Notes: generated from the letters alone by a model not told the origin. DNA of 64,000 nucleotides from Silurus meridionalis (GCF_014805685.1 NC_060891.1:1862001-1926000); one strand, 5' to 3'; positions 1-11,787 are shown, counted from the first letter of the stretch. A program made the numbers and translations.

Positions 1-599
1 CCTGAGCCTGAGCTCTATTCTCATTAAGACAGCACCGAACAAAGCTGGCCTGGACTGTACCATAGCCATCACCACCATCACCCCTCCTCTTCGGACTCCA
101 CCATCCTGCCATCCCTCCATCCGTGTAGCCCTTGGCCATGTTAAAGCTGAAGGATGGAGCTGCTCTGGCTCTCCTCCATCTGGACCTGGGCAACCCTCCG
201 TAAGTGGAAGCCACTCGTGTGTGACGCTCCACACGCCGCCTTGATTGCCTTCTCTTTTTCTTTCCAAAAAGTCGTTTTTTACCAGCAAGACCTGAATATG
301 CTTTATTTTTATTTTGTATTTTTTCAGTCTGGACACTGCAGCTTGTTCATGGGTTTATTCATAGCCCCGGGTGTGAACATGAGGGAGCGTTTAAAACACA
401 CAGACGCGTAATATTTATTGTGAGTGAACTAATTCTAGCGCACAGATCGCTATAGATACCACCTGATGGTCAACGTATGGGTAGTGAAATTTATCACCAC
501 AGGGGTATATGGTTTAAATAAAACATTCAGAAAAGAATTTAATGAAGGTCCTTAGGACATGTTTACTGTCTGTAAATAGCATAAAAAAGCATAATATAG
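1..599. other. Unrecognised non-coding sequence
   Basis: No coding frame, repeat family or RNA gene recognised. A CATCACCACCATCACCCC run at 69-86 is low complexity. Under the neurexin reading this is deep intron. Confidence 0.5.
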
Positions 600-983
600 C
601 AACATTAGGCATGTCTTCCCTCACCACATCCATGTACACACATGTCCAAACCCTCTCAATCTCACCTCCCTCACCTTGTCTCCAAAACATCCTACATGCA
701 CTGTCCTTCTAATAAACTAATTTCTAATCCTATTCATCCTCGTCACTCCCAATGAACATCTCAACATCTTCAGCTCTGCTACCTCCAGCTCCACCTCCTG
801 TCTTCTACTCAATGCCACTGTCTCTAAACCATACAACATCTCAGGTCTCACCACAGTCCTATAAACTTTCCCTTTCACTCTCACAGATACTCTTCTATCA
901 CAAATCACTCCTGTCACTCTTCTCCACCCACTCCACCCTGCCTGCACTCTTTTCTTTACTTCTCTAATACACTCTCCATTACT

Positions 984-1523
984 TTACACTGTTGACCCCA
1001 GGTACCTGAACTCCTGCACCTTCTCCACCTCTTCTCCCTGCAACCGCACCCCTCCACTGCCCTCCCTCTCATTCACACACATGTACTCTGTCTTACTCCT
1101 ACTGACTTTCATTCCCCTTCTCTCCAGCGCATACCTGCACCTCTCCAGGCTCTTCTCAACCTGCTCCCTACTCTCACCACAAATCACAATATAATATGCA
1201 AACATTATAGTCCATGAAGACTCCTGTCTGACCTCGTCTGTCAACCTGTCCATCACCACTGCAAACAGAAAAGGGCTTAGAGCCGTTCCTTGATGCTCTT
1301 CCATCTGCACCTTTAACCAGTCTGTCGCTCCTACTGCACACTTCACTGCTGTCACACTGTCCTCGTACATGTCCTGCACCACCCTCACATACTTCTCTGC
1401 CACACCAGACTGCCTCATACAGTACCACAGCTCCTCTCTCGGCACTCTGTTGTACGCTTTCTCTAAATCCACAAACACACAATGCAACTCCTTCTGACCT
1501 TCTCTATACTTCTCCATCAACAT
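984..1523 (-). pseudogene. Reverse transcriptase palm fragment of the RTE-like LINE
   Basis: A 179-residue open stretch begins MLMEKYREGQKELHCVFVDL and carries the conserved KAYNRVPREELWYCM, GTALSPFLFAVVMD and KTEYMCVNEREGSG blocks of fish RTE-like reverse transcriptase. The catalytic FADD motif has become FAYY, so the polymerase would be inactive. A neighbouring segment in another frame continues toward the C terminus at 947-717 (GKVYRTVVRPEMLYGLE). Confidence 0.88.
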
Positions 1524-2330
1524 TCTTAAAGCATAATAAATATTGCATGTGTAGTGCTCTTCCTCAGCATGAATCCATACTGTTGCTTAAAGATGGTCAC
1601 TTCTTCTCTCAGCCTGGCTTCCACTACTTTTCCCATAACTTAATTGTGTGACTGATCAACTTTATTCCCCTGTAATTACTGCAGGTCTGCACATCTCCAT
1701 TATTCTTAAAAAACGATACCAGCAAACTCCTTCTCCATTTCTCAAGCATCCTCTCACCTTCCAGAATCTTGTTGAACAATCTGGTTAAAAGCTTCACTGC
1801 ATCTCTCCTAAGCATCTCCATGCTTCTACCGGTATGTCATCTGGTCCAACCAACTTTCCACTCTTCATCCTCTTAATCGCTGCTCTCACTTCCTCCTTAC
1901 TAATCCTATCCACTTCCTGCTTTACCATCTCTACACCATCCAACCTTTTCTCTCTCTCATTTTCCTCAATCATCAGCTGCTCAAAATACTCCCTCCACCT
2001 TCTCAACACAGTCTCCTCACTAGTAAACACATTTCCATCTCCATCCTTTATTACTCTAACTTGCAGCACATCCTTCCCAGCTCGGTTCCTCTGCCTGGCC
2101 AATCGCTACAAATCCTTTTCTCCTTCCTTAGTGTCCAACCTCTCATACAGCTCTTCATATGCCTTTTCCTTGTCTTTCACCACGTCTCTTTGTCTTCCTT
2201 TCTATTCCCAGATGTCACACCAAGTACCTTTCTATCTGTCTCCCTTATCACTTCTGCAGTAGTTGCCCAATCATCCAGCACCTCTTCACCACCACCGAGC
2301 TCCTGTCTGACCTCTTCCCTGAATCTCACA

Positions 2331-3094
2331 CTACAGTCTTCCTCCGTCAGTTTTCATTATCTTATTTTTTTTTTCAGTCTTCACTCTCCTCCTCGTCTTC
2401 TTCACTTCCAAAACCATCCGATGCTGTCTAGCTACACTGTCCACCGCCAACACCTCACAGTCTCCAATCTCCCTCAGGCTGCATCTCCTACATAGAACAT
2501 AGTCCACCTGTGTGCACCTTCCTCCACTCTTATACGTCACCCTATGCTCCTCCTTCTTCTTAAAATACGTGTTCAATACTGCCATTTCCATCCTTTTAGC
2601 AAAATCTACCACCATCTGCCCTTCCACATTCCTCTCCTTGCCCTTTCACCTCCTCATCACCTCTGATCCCTTCACCTACATGCCCATTAAAGTCTGCCCC
2701 AATCACCAATCATGCTTTCCTAGGTTCACCTTCTACCACTTGTGGAGCATAAGCACTGACGACATTTATCATCACCCCTTCAACTTCTAGCTTCACGTTC
2801 ATCAGAAACTCTCTTTACCTCGACAACACTCTTACTGTACTTTTCCTTCAGAATCCCCCTACATCATTTCTATTTCCATCGACACCATGATAGAACAGTT
2901 TAAACACCTCCAATGTTCCTGGTCTCACTCCCTTTCCACTTGGTCTCCTGAACACACAACAGATCTACCTTTCTCCTCTCCATCATATCAGCTCCCTCTT
3001 TCCCTTTACCAGTCACAGTACCAACATTTAACATACCAACCCAAATCTCCGCTTTCCTCCACTTCTCCTTTTCTTCCTCTCCTCCTTCGGCCAA
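2331..3094 (-). pseudogene. AP-endonuclease domain fragments of the RTE-like LINE
   Basis: Two separated frames encode the domain. The first (3094-2900) contains VGMLNVGTVTGKG and VDLLCVQETKWKGS, the first Asn- and Glu-bearing motifs of exonuclease-endonuclease-phosphatase proteins. The second (2627-2331) contains VDFAKRMEMAVLNTYFKKKEEHRVTYKSGG and TQVDYVLCRR, the later DNA-binding and His region. The stretch between is broken by stops and small deletions. These are LINE remnants, not a cellular nuclease. Confidence 0.85.
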
Positions 3095-3240
3095 CAGTTT
3101 CCACCGGTACCCTGTTGGCTAGCAATACCTGTGGCGGTCGAAATTCTGGAAATTCTGGTTCGTGATCCGCATATTTGATTTGGCACATGTTTTACGCTGG
3201 ATATCCTTCATAACGCAACGCTTGAGACCGACAGTAAGAG

Positions 3241-3876
3241 TGCACTGGCTTGTGCAACCCTAATGGCTGAATTTGGGTTAAGTGTTGCTCATTCTGTAAA
3301 ATACTGGATATTGAATCAAATTGCTGAAGGAATAAAACCCTTCGGGACATGCCATTATATACAAACCACCGCTTTAATGTCATTTTTACTGTGTTCAAAG
3401 CTTATAGAATGCCAAGTGCACGTGCCAGCATCTATATTTAGAAAGCGGCAGCTTGTGATGTGAGTGTATAGGGGGCTGAAAAGCAAGTCGAGTCTAGAAC
3501 TGGATTGGACTGGATCCTGCAGGTTTGGTCAAAGGTTTTCAGTGAACTTAATTACATCTGAAGCGCAATTTACATAACAGCCACTTCAGAGAGCAGAGAG
3601 ACGAGAGGATAGCGCTCGGCGGCCATGTTTGCCGTGTGCTCTCCCTTTGACAAATGACTGAGCTGTAACATGCACTGAAGGATAGAAAATATATAAATAA
3701 AAAGCTTTTCTGTTGGAATCTGTTGGTCTTCTCGCAGCGTTCGGGCTGACCTTTAGCTGACAAACATGGTACATGAATTCTCCCAGACTTCTACACTGAG
3801 GACTGGAGGAAAGTAGTGATGGTGCAGTCATGAGTTTTACATTCACCCCAAATCACACTGAGCAGGAAGCAGTACA
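3241..3876. other. Unrecognised non-coding sequence
   Basis: Complex sequence right of the RTE-like LINE; short frames lack any recognisable motif. No repeat family identified. Confidence 0.5.
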
Positions 3877-3939
<63 letters not shown>

Positions 3940-3940
3940 A
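3877..3940. repeat. (CA)n microsatellite
   Basis: About 29 CA units with one ATACA interruption near the right end. Confidence 0.97.
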
Positions 3941-4016
3941 TGGGCTGTCCATGTACACATTAGTTTTATTATTTTTGTTTGCCTGTTTTCTTCTTTCTAA
4001 TAATTAACACAATAGC

Positions 4017-4135
4017 ATATTAAATTAAATTAAATTAATTAAATTAAATTAAATTAAATTAAATGTAATTTAATTTAATTTAATTTAATTTAATTTAATT
4101 TAATTTAATTTAATTTAATTTAATTTAATTAATAA
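4017..4135. repeat. AAATT/AATTT pentanucleotide palindrome
   Basis: The left half (4022-4063) is (AAATT)n and the right half (4067-4130) is (AATTT)n, its reverse complement, joined at AAATGTAATTT. The tract can fold into a long hairpin or cruciform. Confidence 0.9.
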
Positions 4136-4912
4136 GAATGAATTTAATGTATTTTATATTATTTTATTATTTTATTTTTTTATTTTAATAGATTTAATTT
4201 AATTTTAATGTAATTGTATTTCATTTACGAGCACGACTAACAACACAAATGCGCATATTATATTACTTTTTTACATAAATTATCATGTAATTATGAATTT
4301 AATTATTACATACTGTATAAAATGGAAATGTGACTCAACCCACCGCAATACTGAGTAAAATTTTCTCGATTTCTAGATAAAAACCACGACTGAAACAAGT
4401 TTGGGAAAATGGCACAGGTGGAAGTAAAAATATAAAACATCCTGCAGATGTGCCGAGGTCAATAAAATGTAAATAATTTACAAATTTTAAAGTTTTTATT
4501 CTTTCTGTGTGACCTGGAACCGAATGATCTAGTGGATGAAGATCCCTGATTTATACTACATTCAATTATATGAGAAACCTGGAATAAAAAAAAAGATTTC
4601 TGATTGCAAATATCAAGACTTTTGTCAAATATTCGTTTTTATTTTATAACCACATTCGATCACGCTTTTATTTATCCCCACTAACCTACAGTAACGACAG
4701 TCCTTTTCCCTTTTTTTTATATTTATAAATAACCAAGAATTCTGATGATCCAAATCGAAATTTTTTTCATCTTACATTTATTGTTAAATAATACATTCAT
4801 CAAAGGTTTTGGTTTGCAGTAAACCTCTGTTATAACACAAACGTAAGCTGACATGGCCGACTCTGCTTAGCTACGTCTGTTCACATTTCAGTGATGTGAA
4901 GAGACAAGAGGC

Positions 4913-4916
<4 letters not shown>

Positions 4917-4973
<57 letters not shown>
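4917..4973. repeat. (CT)n microsatellite
   Basis: About 28 CT units; a shorter, interrupted (GA)n tract lies at 5097-5140, so the two could pair as an inverted repeat. Confidence 0.97.
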
Positions 4974-4978
<5 letters not shown>

Positions 4979-5529
4979 TCCCTCACACACAATAAAGTGC
5001 ACTTTTTCTCCCACTGCCTTCCTCTAATACAAATCCTCAACACAGAGTGCACATCCCTCAATCTGTCCCACAGCGAAAGGATGAGAGAGAGTAAGAGTAA
5101 GAGAGAGAGAGAGAGAGAAAGAAAGAAAAAGAGAGAAAGAGCCTTGTGGTTTGTACTATTACACATTACATAACTGTCTTAAGTGGTGCACACAAGGCAA
5201 ATTGAATTGATGCCCAGGAGACACAGAACACAGCAGTGAGTGTAAACTGGAGCTCGAGTTGTTTTGATCAAACGGGAAATGAAAAACTTTACACTTTACG
5301 TTAACACTAAAACCTCAAACCCATATTTATTACAAAAAGGAAACAAAGAGAAGAAGCAGGTCTGCAAATAAAAACACGGCTCACAGTATTGCTTTCAGGA
5401 TTCCGTCACTAATTCAATAAAGAACAGAAACTGAATGCAAAACTTTTTTACTTTGCCGTCATTTTACTTCTTTACTTTTTTTCACTAGTTTTTTTTAGTT
5501 GTTGTTTCCTGAACAAAAAATGTATTCTT

Positions 5530-6410
5530 CACTATAAATGTTCACCTCACTTCTTTCTCCTCTTTCCTTCTTCCCCTATTCCCTCTCACCTTCCCTTCTT
5601 TACTTACTTCTTTACCTTCTTTTCTACTGACCCTCTTTCTTCCTATCATCTTTCCTGCATTTCCCACTTTTCATTACTATTTCCTTCTATTCCTGTTCCC
5701 CTCTTCTTCCTTCCTGCCTTTCATTTCTGTTTTATTTCTTTCCTTCTTTCCTGTATTCCTTCTCCTTATTTACCTTCCTTTCTACTTACTATCTCCTTCC
5801 TATGCTCCTTCTTAAATTCTTCCTCTTTTCCTTCCATCCTTCCTTCCTTCCTTCCTTCCTTACGTCCTTTCTTCCCTCCTTCCTTCTTGTTTTCCCTTTT
5901 CCTTCCTGCCTTCTAGTTCTTCCCATCTTCTTTCCTGTTTCTCCTCTTGCTTCTTGCCTTCTAGTACTTCTTGCTTTCCATTCTGTTTCCCCTTTTTCTT
6001 CCTGTTTCATCCTTTCTGTCTTCCTCATTCCTTTTATCTTCCACTTCTTCACCCTACTTCCTACTTACCATCTTCCTCCTACTTTTCTTCCTGCTTCCCT
6101 TTAATTCCTACTCACCCCTTCCATTTCTTTCTTCTTGTCACTTTTTCTTTTATTTTCCTTCCCTCTTCTCCCTTTTTCTTTCCTGATCCTTCTGTGTCTT
6201 ACATTCCTTTCTTGTGTCTTTTTATTCCTTCCTATCCCCTGTTATTCTTCCTGCCTTTTAATACTTCATATCCTCCTTCCTGTTCTTCCTCTTTCTTCCT
6301 GCCTTCGAGTTCTTCTTGCCTTCCTTCCTGCTTCACTCTCTCTTTTTCCTGTTGCCCCCTTTATTCCTTTCTTCCTTCCACCACAAACTCTTTCACTTTT
6401 CATCTACCAG
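5530..6410. repeat. 880-bp pyrimidine-rich tract (CTTT/CCTT type)
   Basis: The plus strand is overwhelmingly C and T, built from degenerate TTCCTTCC, CTTCTT and TTTCCTGC words, with a purer (TTCC)n core at 5830-5860. Long Phe/Leu/Ser/Pro frames here are compositional artefacts. Such tracts can form triplex DNA. Confidence 0.9.
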
Positions 6411-6782
6411 GGTCATTATGATTACATTTGGTTTAACTATAAACCACACAATATATATTTTTATCAATTTATTGCTACATTTACTGTAAAGCTGTGGAAA
6501 ATTTGCACAATGACGTTTCTTGTTATTTATCCGTTACGTTTTTCAGTGAAAACATCGTTCACCAAAAACAATGGCAGTTTGTTACCGAGAGTAAACTACG
6601 AGCAGATGCCTGGTTACGAGACTGACATTTGAGACTCCTATAAACATTTTCTTTGGTTAGAAAATCAATTAGATATTAAAGCTTCACTACACTTTTGACC
6701 AATCAGCTTCGAGAACAAAGCTGTGACATAAACCAAGTGAGAGTGAATATAGACTTAATACAGTGCATAAACTTTGAATTTT

Positions 6783-6785
<3 letters not shown>

Positions 6786-6835
<50 letters not shown>

Positions 6836-6852
6836 ACACACACACACACACA
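6786..6852. repeat. (CA)n microsatellite
   Basis: About 33 CA units with one TA interruption. Confidence 0.97.
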
Positions 6853-6998
6853 GTGCCAGATTGAATGCTTGAGAAATAAAAGTGCTGACTGAACGAGTTA
6901 CAGTGATATTTTCAGCCAAACATGCGAGCCTGCTGTAAATACAACACTGCAAAAGTGTGATGGCTGCTGCACATTCACAAGCTGAAGATATACTGTCA

Positions 6999-6999
<1 letters not shown>

Positions 7000-7051
<52 letters not shown>
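7000..7051. repeat. (CA)n microsatellite
   Basis: About 25 uninterrupted CA units. Confidence 0.97.
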
Positions 7052-7239
7052 CACAAATGCTGCTGTTAAATGTACAGTACAGTATAGAAGCTTATACATC
7101 TTTAACACGTCTAACGTATCTCAAGAAATACAGCCTCAGCCACAGTGAAAGGTTTCCCAAAACTGCATGACTTGGCAACCCTTTTCTTTTTCTTTTTTTA
7201 AATTATTTTTATGTGATGGGGGAATAAATTGCATGAGGT

Positions 7240-7560
7240 ATATTTAGAGACAATCTTGTGCCCAGCCTCCTCTCGAGCCGAACACACAATGTTTCCAGGC
7301 CTGATTACAGTAATTGGCTGAGCATTTGTGTGACGTCTCGGTCCCGAAAAAAAAAAAAAATGACAGGAGAAGAGGAGGAGTGGAGCACCACCCCGCTTTT
7401 CAAAGCGTCAAACGTGGCCTACAATTAGACTCTTCTGGGCAGGTGCAGCCTACTGATTACGGCCATAATTGGGTTAATTTCCTTTGGGTGTGTGTGCTTG
7501 AATTGACTTCCTGAATAAAAAAACAGCCTCGGGCTGTCCGAGCACGTGGCGTTCACAAAA
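7240..7560. promoter_or_regulatory. Candidate conserved non-coding block
   Basis: Between two repeat-rich regions lies complex sequence with GGCCTGATTACAGTAATTGG, CTACAATTAGACTCTTCTGG, GATTACGGCCATAATTGGG and TTAATTTCCTTTGG. The density of TAATTA/CAATTA homeodomain cores without decay into simple repeats suggests constraint. Confidence 0.3.
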
Positions 7561-7739
7561 AAAGAGGAAGGGGTGATGAAATCATAAGCGAAAGGCCCAA
7601 CAAACAAAGAGCAACGGTGTGAGCTCGGTTTTCAAAGCAATATACATCTGAAAATGCGGAAAAAAAACAAGGTTGTGTGAGAAGACTGAGATACGAGTAC
7701 CATCCTGCATTTACTCATATTCCTTAAACAGCACATTCT

Positions 7740-8265
7740 GATGTTTATGCCCCTGCGCACATGAAGACACACTTTACATGGGTTGGAGTGGAAAATCTCC
7801 TGCTGTAGAGCTCTGAACTTCAACCCTATTTACTTTATCAAGCCATACTGTGGATCTTCCCCAAACTGTTACCCCAAAGATTGAGACACACAATTACACG
7901 GGGTCTTTGGATGCAATAGCATGAACATTTCTCATTATTTGAACTAGGAGACCCAAACCTGTTCCAGCATGCACAAAACCAGCTCCATGAAGATACACTT
8001 AACATGGGTTAGAGCTGAAGATCTCCTGCTTTGACCTTAAACCTATTAAACATAAATAATTGTGAACCTCAGGCTTCCTCACCTTCATCAGTACCTGACT
8101 TTACTAACACACTTGTAGCTGAATGATCACACAAATCTCCACAAAATCTAGTGGAACATCTTCTCAGAAGAGTGGATGATATTAAATGTGGAATGGGATG
8201 TTCAAAAGGAAGCATATACCAATCTAATGCTCAAGTGTCCACAAATCAGTTACCAAATTCTGACT
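7740..8265 (+). mobile_element. MITE-like repeat, two overlapping partial copies
   Basis: The first piece (7748-7838) reads GCCCCTGCGCACATGAAGAC, GGGTTGGAGTGGAAAATCTCC, GAGCTCTGAACTTCAACCC and stops. A second, longer piece (7850-8265) starts over earlier in the consensus: CCCCAAACTGTTACCCC, GTTCCAGCATGCACAAAACC, GAAGATACACTTAACATGGG, then runs on to CCACAAAATCTAGTGGAACA and GTGTCCACAAATC. Five further copies occur in the window, so the internal words are well supported. Confidence 0.72.
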
Positions 8266-8511
8266 GTTTTAAAGCTCCGACACTGGAAATAAAGATATAT
8301 ATTCATGTACACCTGCACTATTGTTAGAGCTTTTAATGAGTTTTGTGTAAAAGGAAATTATTTACGATTTACTAACACATATCCACAGTACATCCTGAGT
8401 TAGTCAGTGGATAAATGCTTCAATCTGATTGGTCAGAAAGTGTGCATTGTTTTTGTTTAACAGTCACAGTAGCTCTGGATTTGCCATGAGCGATAGATTC
8501 ATATAATATTA

Positions 8512-8895
8512 ATGGCATTTGGCAGACACCTTTATACAAAGCAGCTTACCTTTACCTCATTTATACAATGAGCAGTTGCGGGTAAAGGGTCTTGCTCAAG
8601 TACCCAGCGGTGGAAGCTTAGCGGTGCTGAGATTTGAACTCACAACCTTCCGATCAGAAAGAGCTTTATTGCCAAGTATGTTAAATAATAAATAATTAAA
8701 ATTGATTACATATTTTTGATGTTTATATAGTAAAATAGAGTATTACTGCACAGAAAAAGTGCAGATTTAGATTAGTAAAATGTTCATATTGCACATATTT
8801 AGAATTTTATTGAACAACGGAAAGAACATTTAAGTGTTTATGAGGTAAATCATCACCAGAAGTCCAACATCTCACCCACTGAGCTGCCACTTCCC
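8512..8895 (-). mobile_element. L2-tailed tRNA-SINE, split by a nested insertion
   Basis: On the minus strand a tRNA-like head (GTGGCAGCTCAGTGGGTGAGA) and B-box-like GGTTGTGAGTTCAAATC lead to a tail ending GGTGTCTGCCAAATGCC at 8512-8530, like the L2 LINE end at 59.5 kb. The copy is interrupted: the SINE text breaks after GATCAGAA at 8659 and resumes with AGAAGTCCAACATC at 8858. The roughly 200-bp insert (8660-8857) starts AGAGCTTTATTGCC and is AT-rich; CAGAA occurs at both junctions and may be a target duplication. Confidence 0.75.
8660..8857. mobile_element. Nested insertion of unknown family within a SINE
   Basis: Comparison with uninterrupted SINE copies at 10.9 and 16.5 kb shows that this 198-bp AT-rich segment is extra. 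It begins AGAGCTTTATTGCCAAGTATG, wording I have seen at the ends of fish DNA-transposon relics, but no inverted ends are clear. CAGAA flanks it at 8655-8659 and 8857-8861. Confidence 0.5.
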
Positions 8896-9599
8896 CACAT
8901 TAATATTAATGTGCACATAATAATACTTTGGTGGTTCTGAAGCGAAGCTCCTACACATACACTGTGCTTCGAAAATATTTCCAGCACAGGAATGCCTTCA
9001 GGATAGAGGAGGGGTTAACGTTTTCTGGGTTCTCCTTAAAATGGCAAGTTGTTTTTTTTTTTTTTTTTTTGAGATTAAGAAAGAGGGAGGGAACAGACAG
9101 GAAAGTGTGATGAAACACCTGATCACTACATCGTAAGTAATCAGAGGAACTAACTTGGATGCTCCTTTGAAGATATATACAAAAATAAATCACTTGTAGA
9201 TGGACATAACACTGCTGAGGGTGATGTCGCCTGGATTCTTGTCTGGATCGTTTATGACAAAAATGATAACAAAAAAACAACACACTCAATAAGCCAGACA
9301 AAAAAATAATTTCCAGACAAATGAAGAGGTTGAGAGAGAAGAGTAAGGAGCTGATAATCCGTCTGAGAGGGGGTTCAATAAACAGCCGAGTCAAAGCGAG
9401 TTTTCTGTTTAACTTCAACCTTGAAACCCTGATACTGTCATCGTACATATGAGCGACTGCAAGGTTGGAAGGTTTGGAAGCGGTATTCTCATGTTGGAAG
9501 TGGTAGGATTTAATAAAAAAGATTTTTTCCATATGGATAAAAATTACAAAAAGTCTTTGAAAAAAAAAACAAATTTTTAAATAATGGAGATATTAAATA
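8896..9599. other. Non-coding sequence with a T run
   Basis: Contains a T20 homopolymer at 9051-9070 and otherwise unique sequence. A 193-residue minus frame (9532-8951) crosses the homopolymer as poly-lysine and has no family resemblance, so it is not called. Confidence 0.5.
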
Positions 9600-10150
9600 T
9601 TTGAGAATATCTGAAACATTTATTATAAATTAGAACTATATTATAATGCATAATAACTAATCATTAGCTATAAACTAATGTGAATTTCATAAACCAATTG
9701 TGCAACGCATGATTAATGCCTAGGAAAATAAATGACAGCATGTTAAAATCATCTTCACAGGCCATTTTACATGCAACCATCACTGAAATGCGTTACGATT
9801 ATACGTCTACGACCATTTATAAGGCATTATAATCACTGCTATTAAGTATATTTAATGCAAGTGTTTGTGTAAATTGCCTTTTAAATGTAACATAACATCA
9901 TGAATGAATTAATAGGTCATTACCCTTATGTTCTTCAGAAAAGGTTACTCTTATGTTTGACACTTCATAATGCATTATAACCCCTGCTATTAGGCGCAAT
10001 TCGTTTTAATGTTATATGCCTGTAGAAATGAGTTAGAACATGTTAAGAACATAACCAGGCTATGATACTTCAGACTTTTGTCTTCTGACCTTTTTATATG
10101 TACAACTGTTCGTAATGCTTTATAACTCCTGCTATAAAATGTTGTGTATT
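9600..10150. repeat. AT-rich TTATAA-word block
   Basis: Includes ATAATGCATAATAAC, AAGGCATTATAATCACTGC, CATAATGCATTATAACCCC and ATGCTTTATAACTCCTGC. The last three share a phrase of the form GC(A/T)TTATAA..CTGCTAT at 9828, 9972 and 10118, roughly 145 bp apart, hinting at a tandem origin. Confidence 0.55.
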
Positions 10151-10883
10151 TATTGGATATAAAAACCCTCAGATTCCTAATAAGTGATGATAATGAGACA
10201 TTATTAACTTTCCCTGCCTTAAAGATTTATTTATCCTGCAGACACTTGGGATTGTTTGTAGACTTTAAAACACTACATCTAATACATCTGAAGTTGTCTG
10301 AACTTACATCATTACCACTTTGCAAAAGGAAATCCAGAGCATGCTGTGTTTTAAGGAGTTCAAGCAGAGATAATAAAGTAACTGCGCTATAATATACGCC
10401 AGGTGAGGAAGCCTCGGCTTTTCCTTTCTTCATGCACTCTGCACATGGACTCAGTGTGGAAGATCCTAGCAGTGTGTGATCTTGGATCTCCACATGTCCC
10501 TGCTTCAGAAGACAGATGGAAAGACAGCGTTGTTGGCACTACAAACAGAGGGTGATGCCCACAGACACCCACCTCGTACCATCCAGGAACAGTCGCACAA
10601 ATCATCAAACAGCTGAAAGAGCTTGGGGCCAGACGTGTGGTGATGAGGGGATTAGAGAGGGTTTATATGTCTAAAAACGGAGCGATTCCGCAAAACATCG
10701 AAATCAATTAGTTTTTATTTGTACAGAGTTTTAAACAATGGACGTTTTTCCCACCACAGCTTTAGAGATTTGTTTTTCTTTTTTCTTGAACAGCAGTCGG
10801 AGTGATGGTTGGGATTCTTGCATTCTCAAAACATACGAAGAGCAAATGCATGATTGAAAAATTCTGCCAATTTATAGTCATAT
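10151..10883. other. Unrecognised non-coding sequence
   Basis: Moderately complex text, including 10430-10640, with no frame or repeat that I recognise. Confidence 0.45.
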
Positions 10884-11065
10884 TTAAATTTATGACGTTC
10901 GGCAGACGCCTTTATCCAGAGAGACTTACAATTATCTTAGTTGCATAGAAAAGCATTCGAGGGCTAAGGGACTTGCTCAAGGGCCCAGCAGTGGCAGCTT
11001 GGTGGTGCTGGGATTTGAAGCCATGACCTGCCAATCAGAAGTCCAGCATCTTATCCACAGAATCA
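10884..11065 (-). mobile_element. L2-tailed tRNA-SINE copy
   Basis: Reading on the minus strand: head remnant GTGGATAAGATGCTGGAC, B-box-like GGCTTCAAATCCCAGC, the family core CACCAAGCTGCCACTGCTGGG and CCCTTGAGCAAGTCCCTTAG, then an L2-like end GGATAAAGGCGTCTGCCGAACG. The A-box end is degraded. Confidence 0.8.
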
Positions 11066-11775
11066 ACACTATATACTATTTACTATATAGACACGAATAT
11101 AAAAAAATGCTCCAATTTATGATTAAAGCTCACATTGGCTCGTGTTTATCAGGGTGCCAATAATTTTCGAGTTGTCTTAGTAAGTAAAACAAACTTATAG
11201 AATGTACTGTTTTTGCAACAAGATGAATGTTTATTTATTTGCTTGTTTGTTTGTAGGTTTGTTTAAACAGCTGCGGCTTCACCCAATGAAATATATGGAA
11301 TATTCCACGAGTCGTGTTTTACAGGAAGTTACATTACGGGAATTTCCTGAAAATCGCTGCATCATCTTTATTGATTGATTTATTGATATATTCTTTAGTA
11401 TTCTGATAGTGATCTGATCCTGTTGTCTGTTCAAATGGTGGAACGGAACGTATTAATTGAAACAACACAAAAATACAAGTAAATCATTACAATAAATGTT
11501 GTCATTACATTAGCATGGAACAACTGCGCTGATATTCATTTAAAAACAAAACATAACAAAAAAAGAAAAATCAGACTTTAGGTCTTAAAAATACAATAAC
11601 AACAAATATTTTGTAAAATACGACAATCCTATTGTACAATCTGTAGAAATGCTCCTCAACTCTACCCAGAATGCACTGCAGCCTGCTGTATTCACCCCAA
11701 TCAGGCTGGAAGGAGGAATGTTGCAAGTGTACAAGGACACACGTTTAGACAGAGGGCAAAGATAAGAAACCCACG

Positions 11776-11787
11776 TGCGCACACACG

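Larger units (their letters stand above)
600..3240 (-). mobile_element. RTE-like non-LTR retrotransposon, decayed, 3' end incomplete
   Basis: Reading leftward on the minus strand the parts are in normal LINE order: 5' leader (3240-3100, shared with the SINE body at 14.8 kb), apurinic-type endonuclease start (3094-2900, VGMLNVGTVTGKGKEG and LLCVQETKWKG), endonuclease end (2627-2331, VDFAKRMEMAVLNTYF), linker and fingers of reverse transcriptase (2102-1624, MKSGKLVGPDDIPVEAW), RT palm (1523-984, HCVFVDLEKAYNRVPREELW; the active-site box reads FAYYIVI where F-A-D-D is expected), and C-terminal domain (947-717 plus remnants to about 600). Frameshifts, stops and the lost Asp-Asp pair show it is dead. 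The C-terminal domain jumps from GFGHV to YMDVVREDM, an internal deletion, and the final RCGDP end is missing. The clade name RTE is from the protein words and not from a search. Confidence 0.88.

Noticed and set aside
5802..6632. Several long Phe/Leu/Ser/Pro frames
   Set aside because: Products of the polypyrimidine tract; no family resemblance.
8951..9532. 193-residue minus frame
   Set aside because: Crosses a T20 run, no known motif, no codon-use support.
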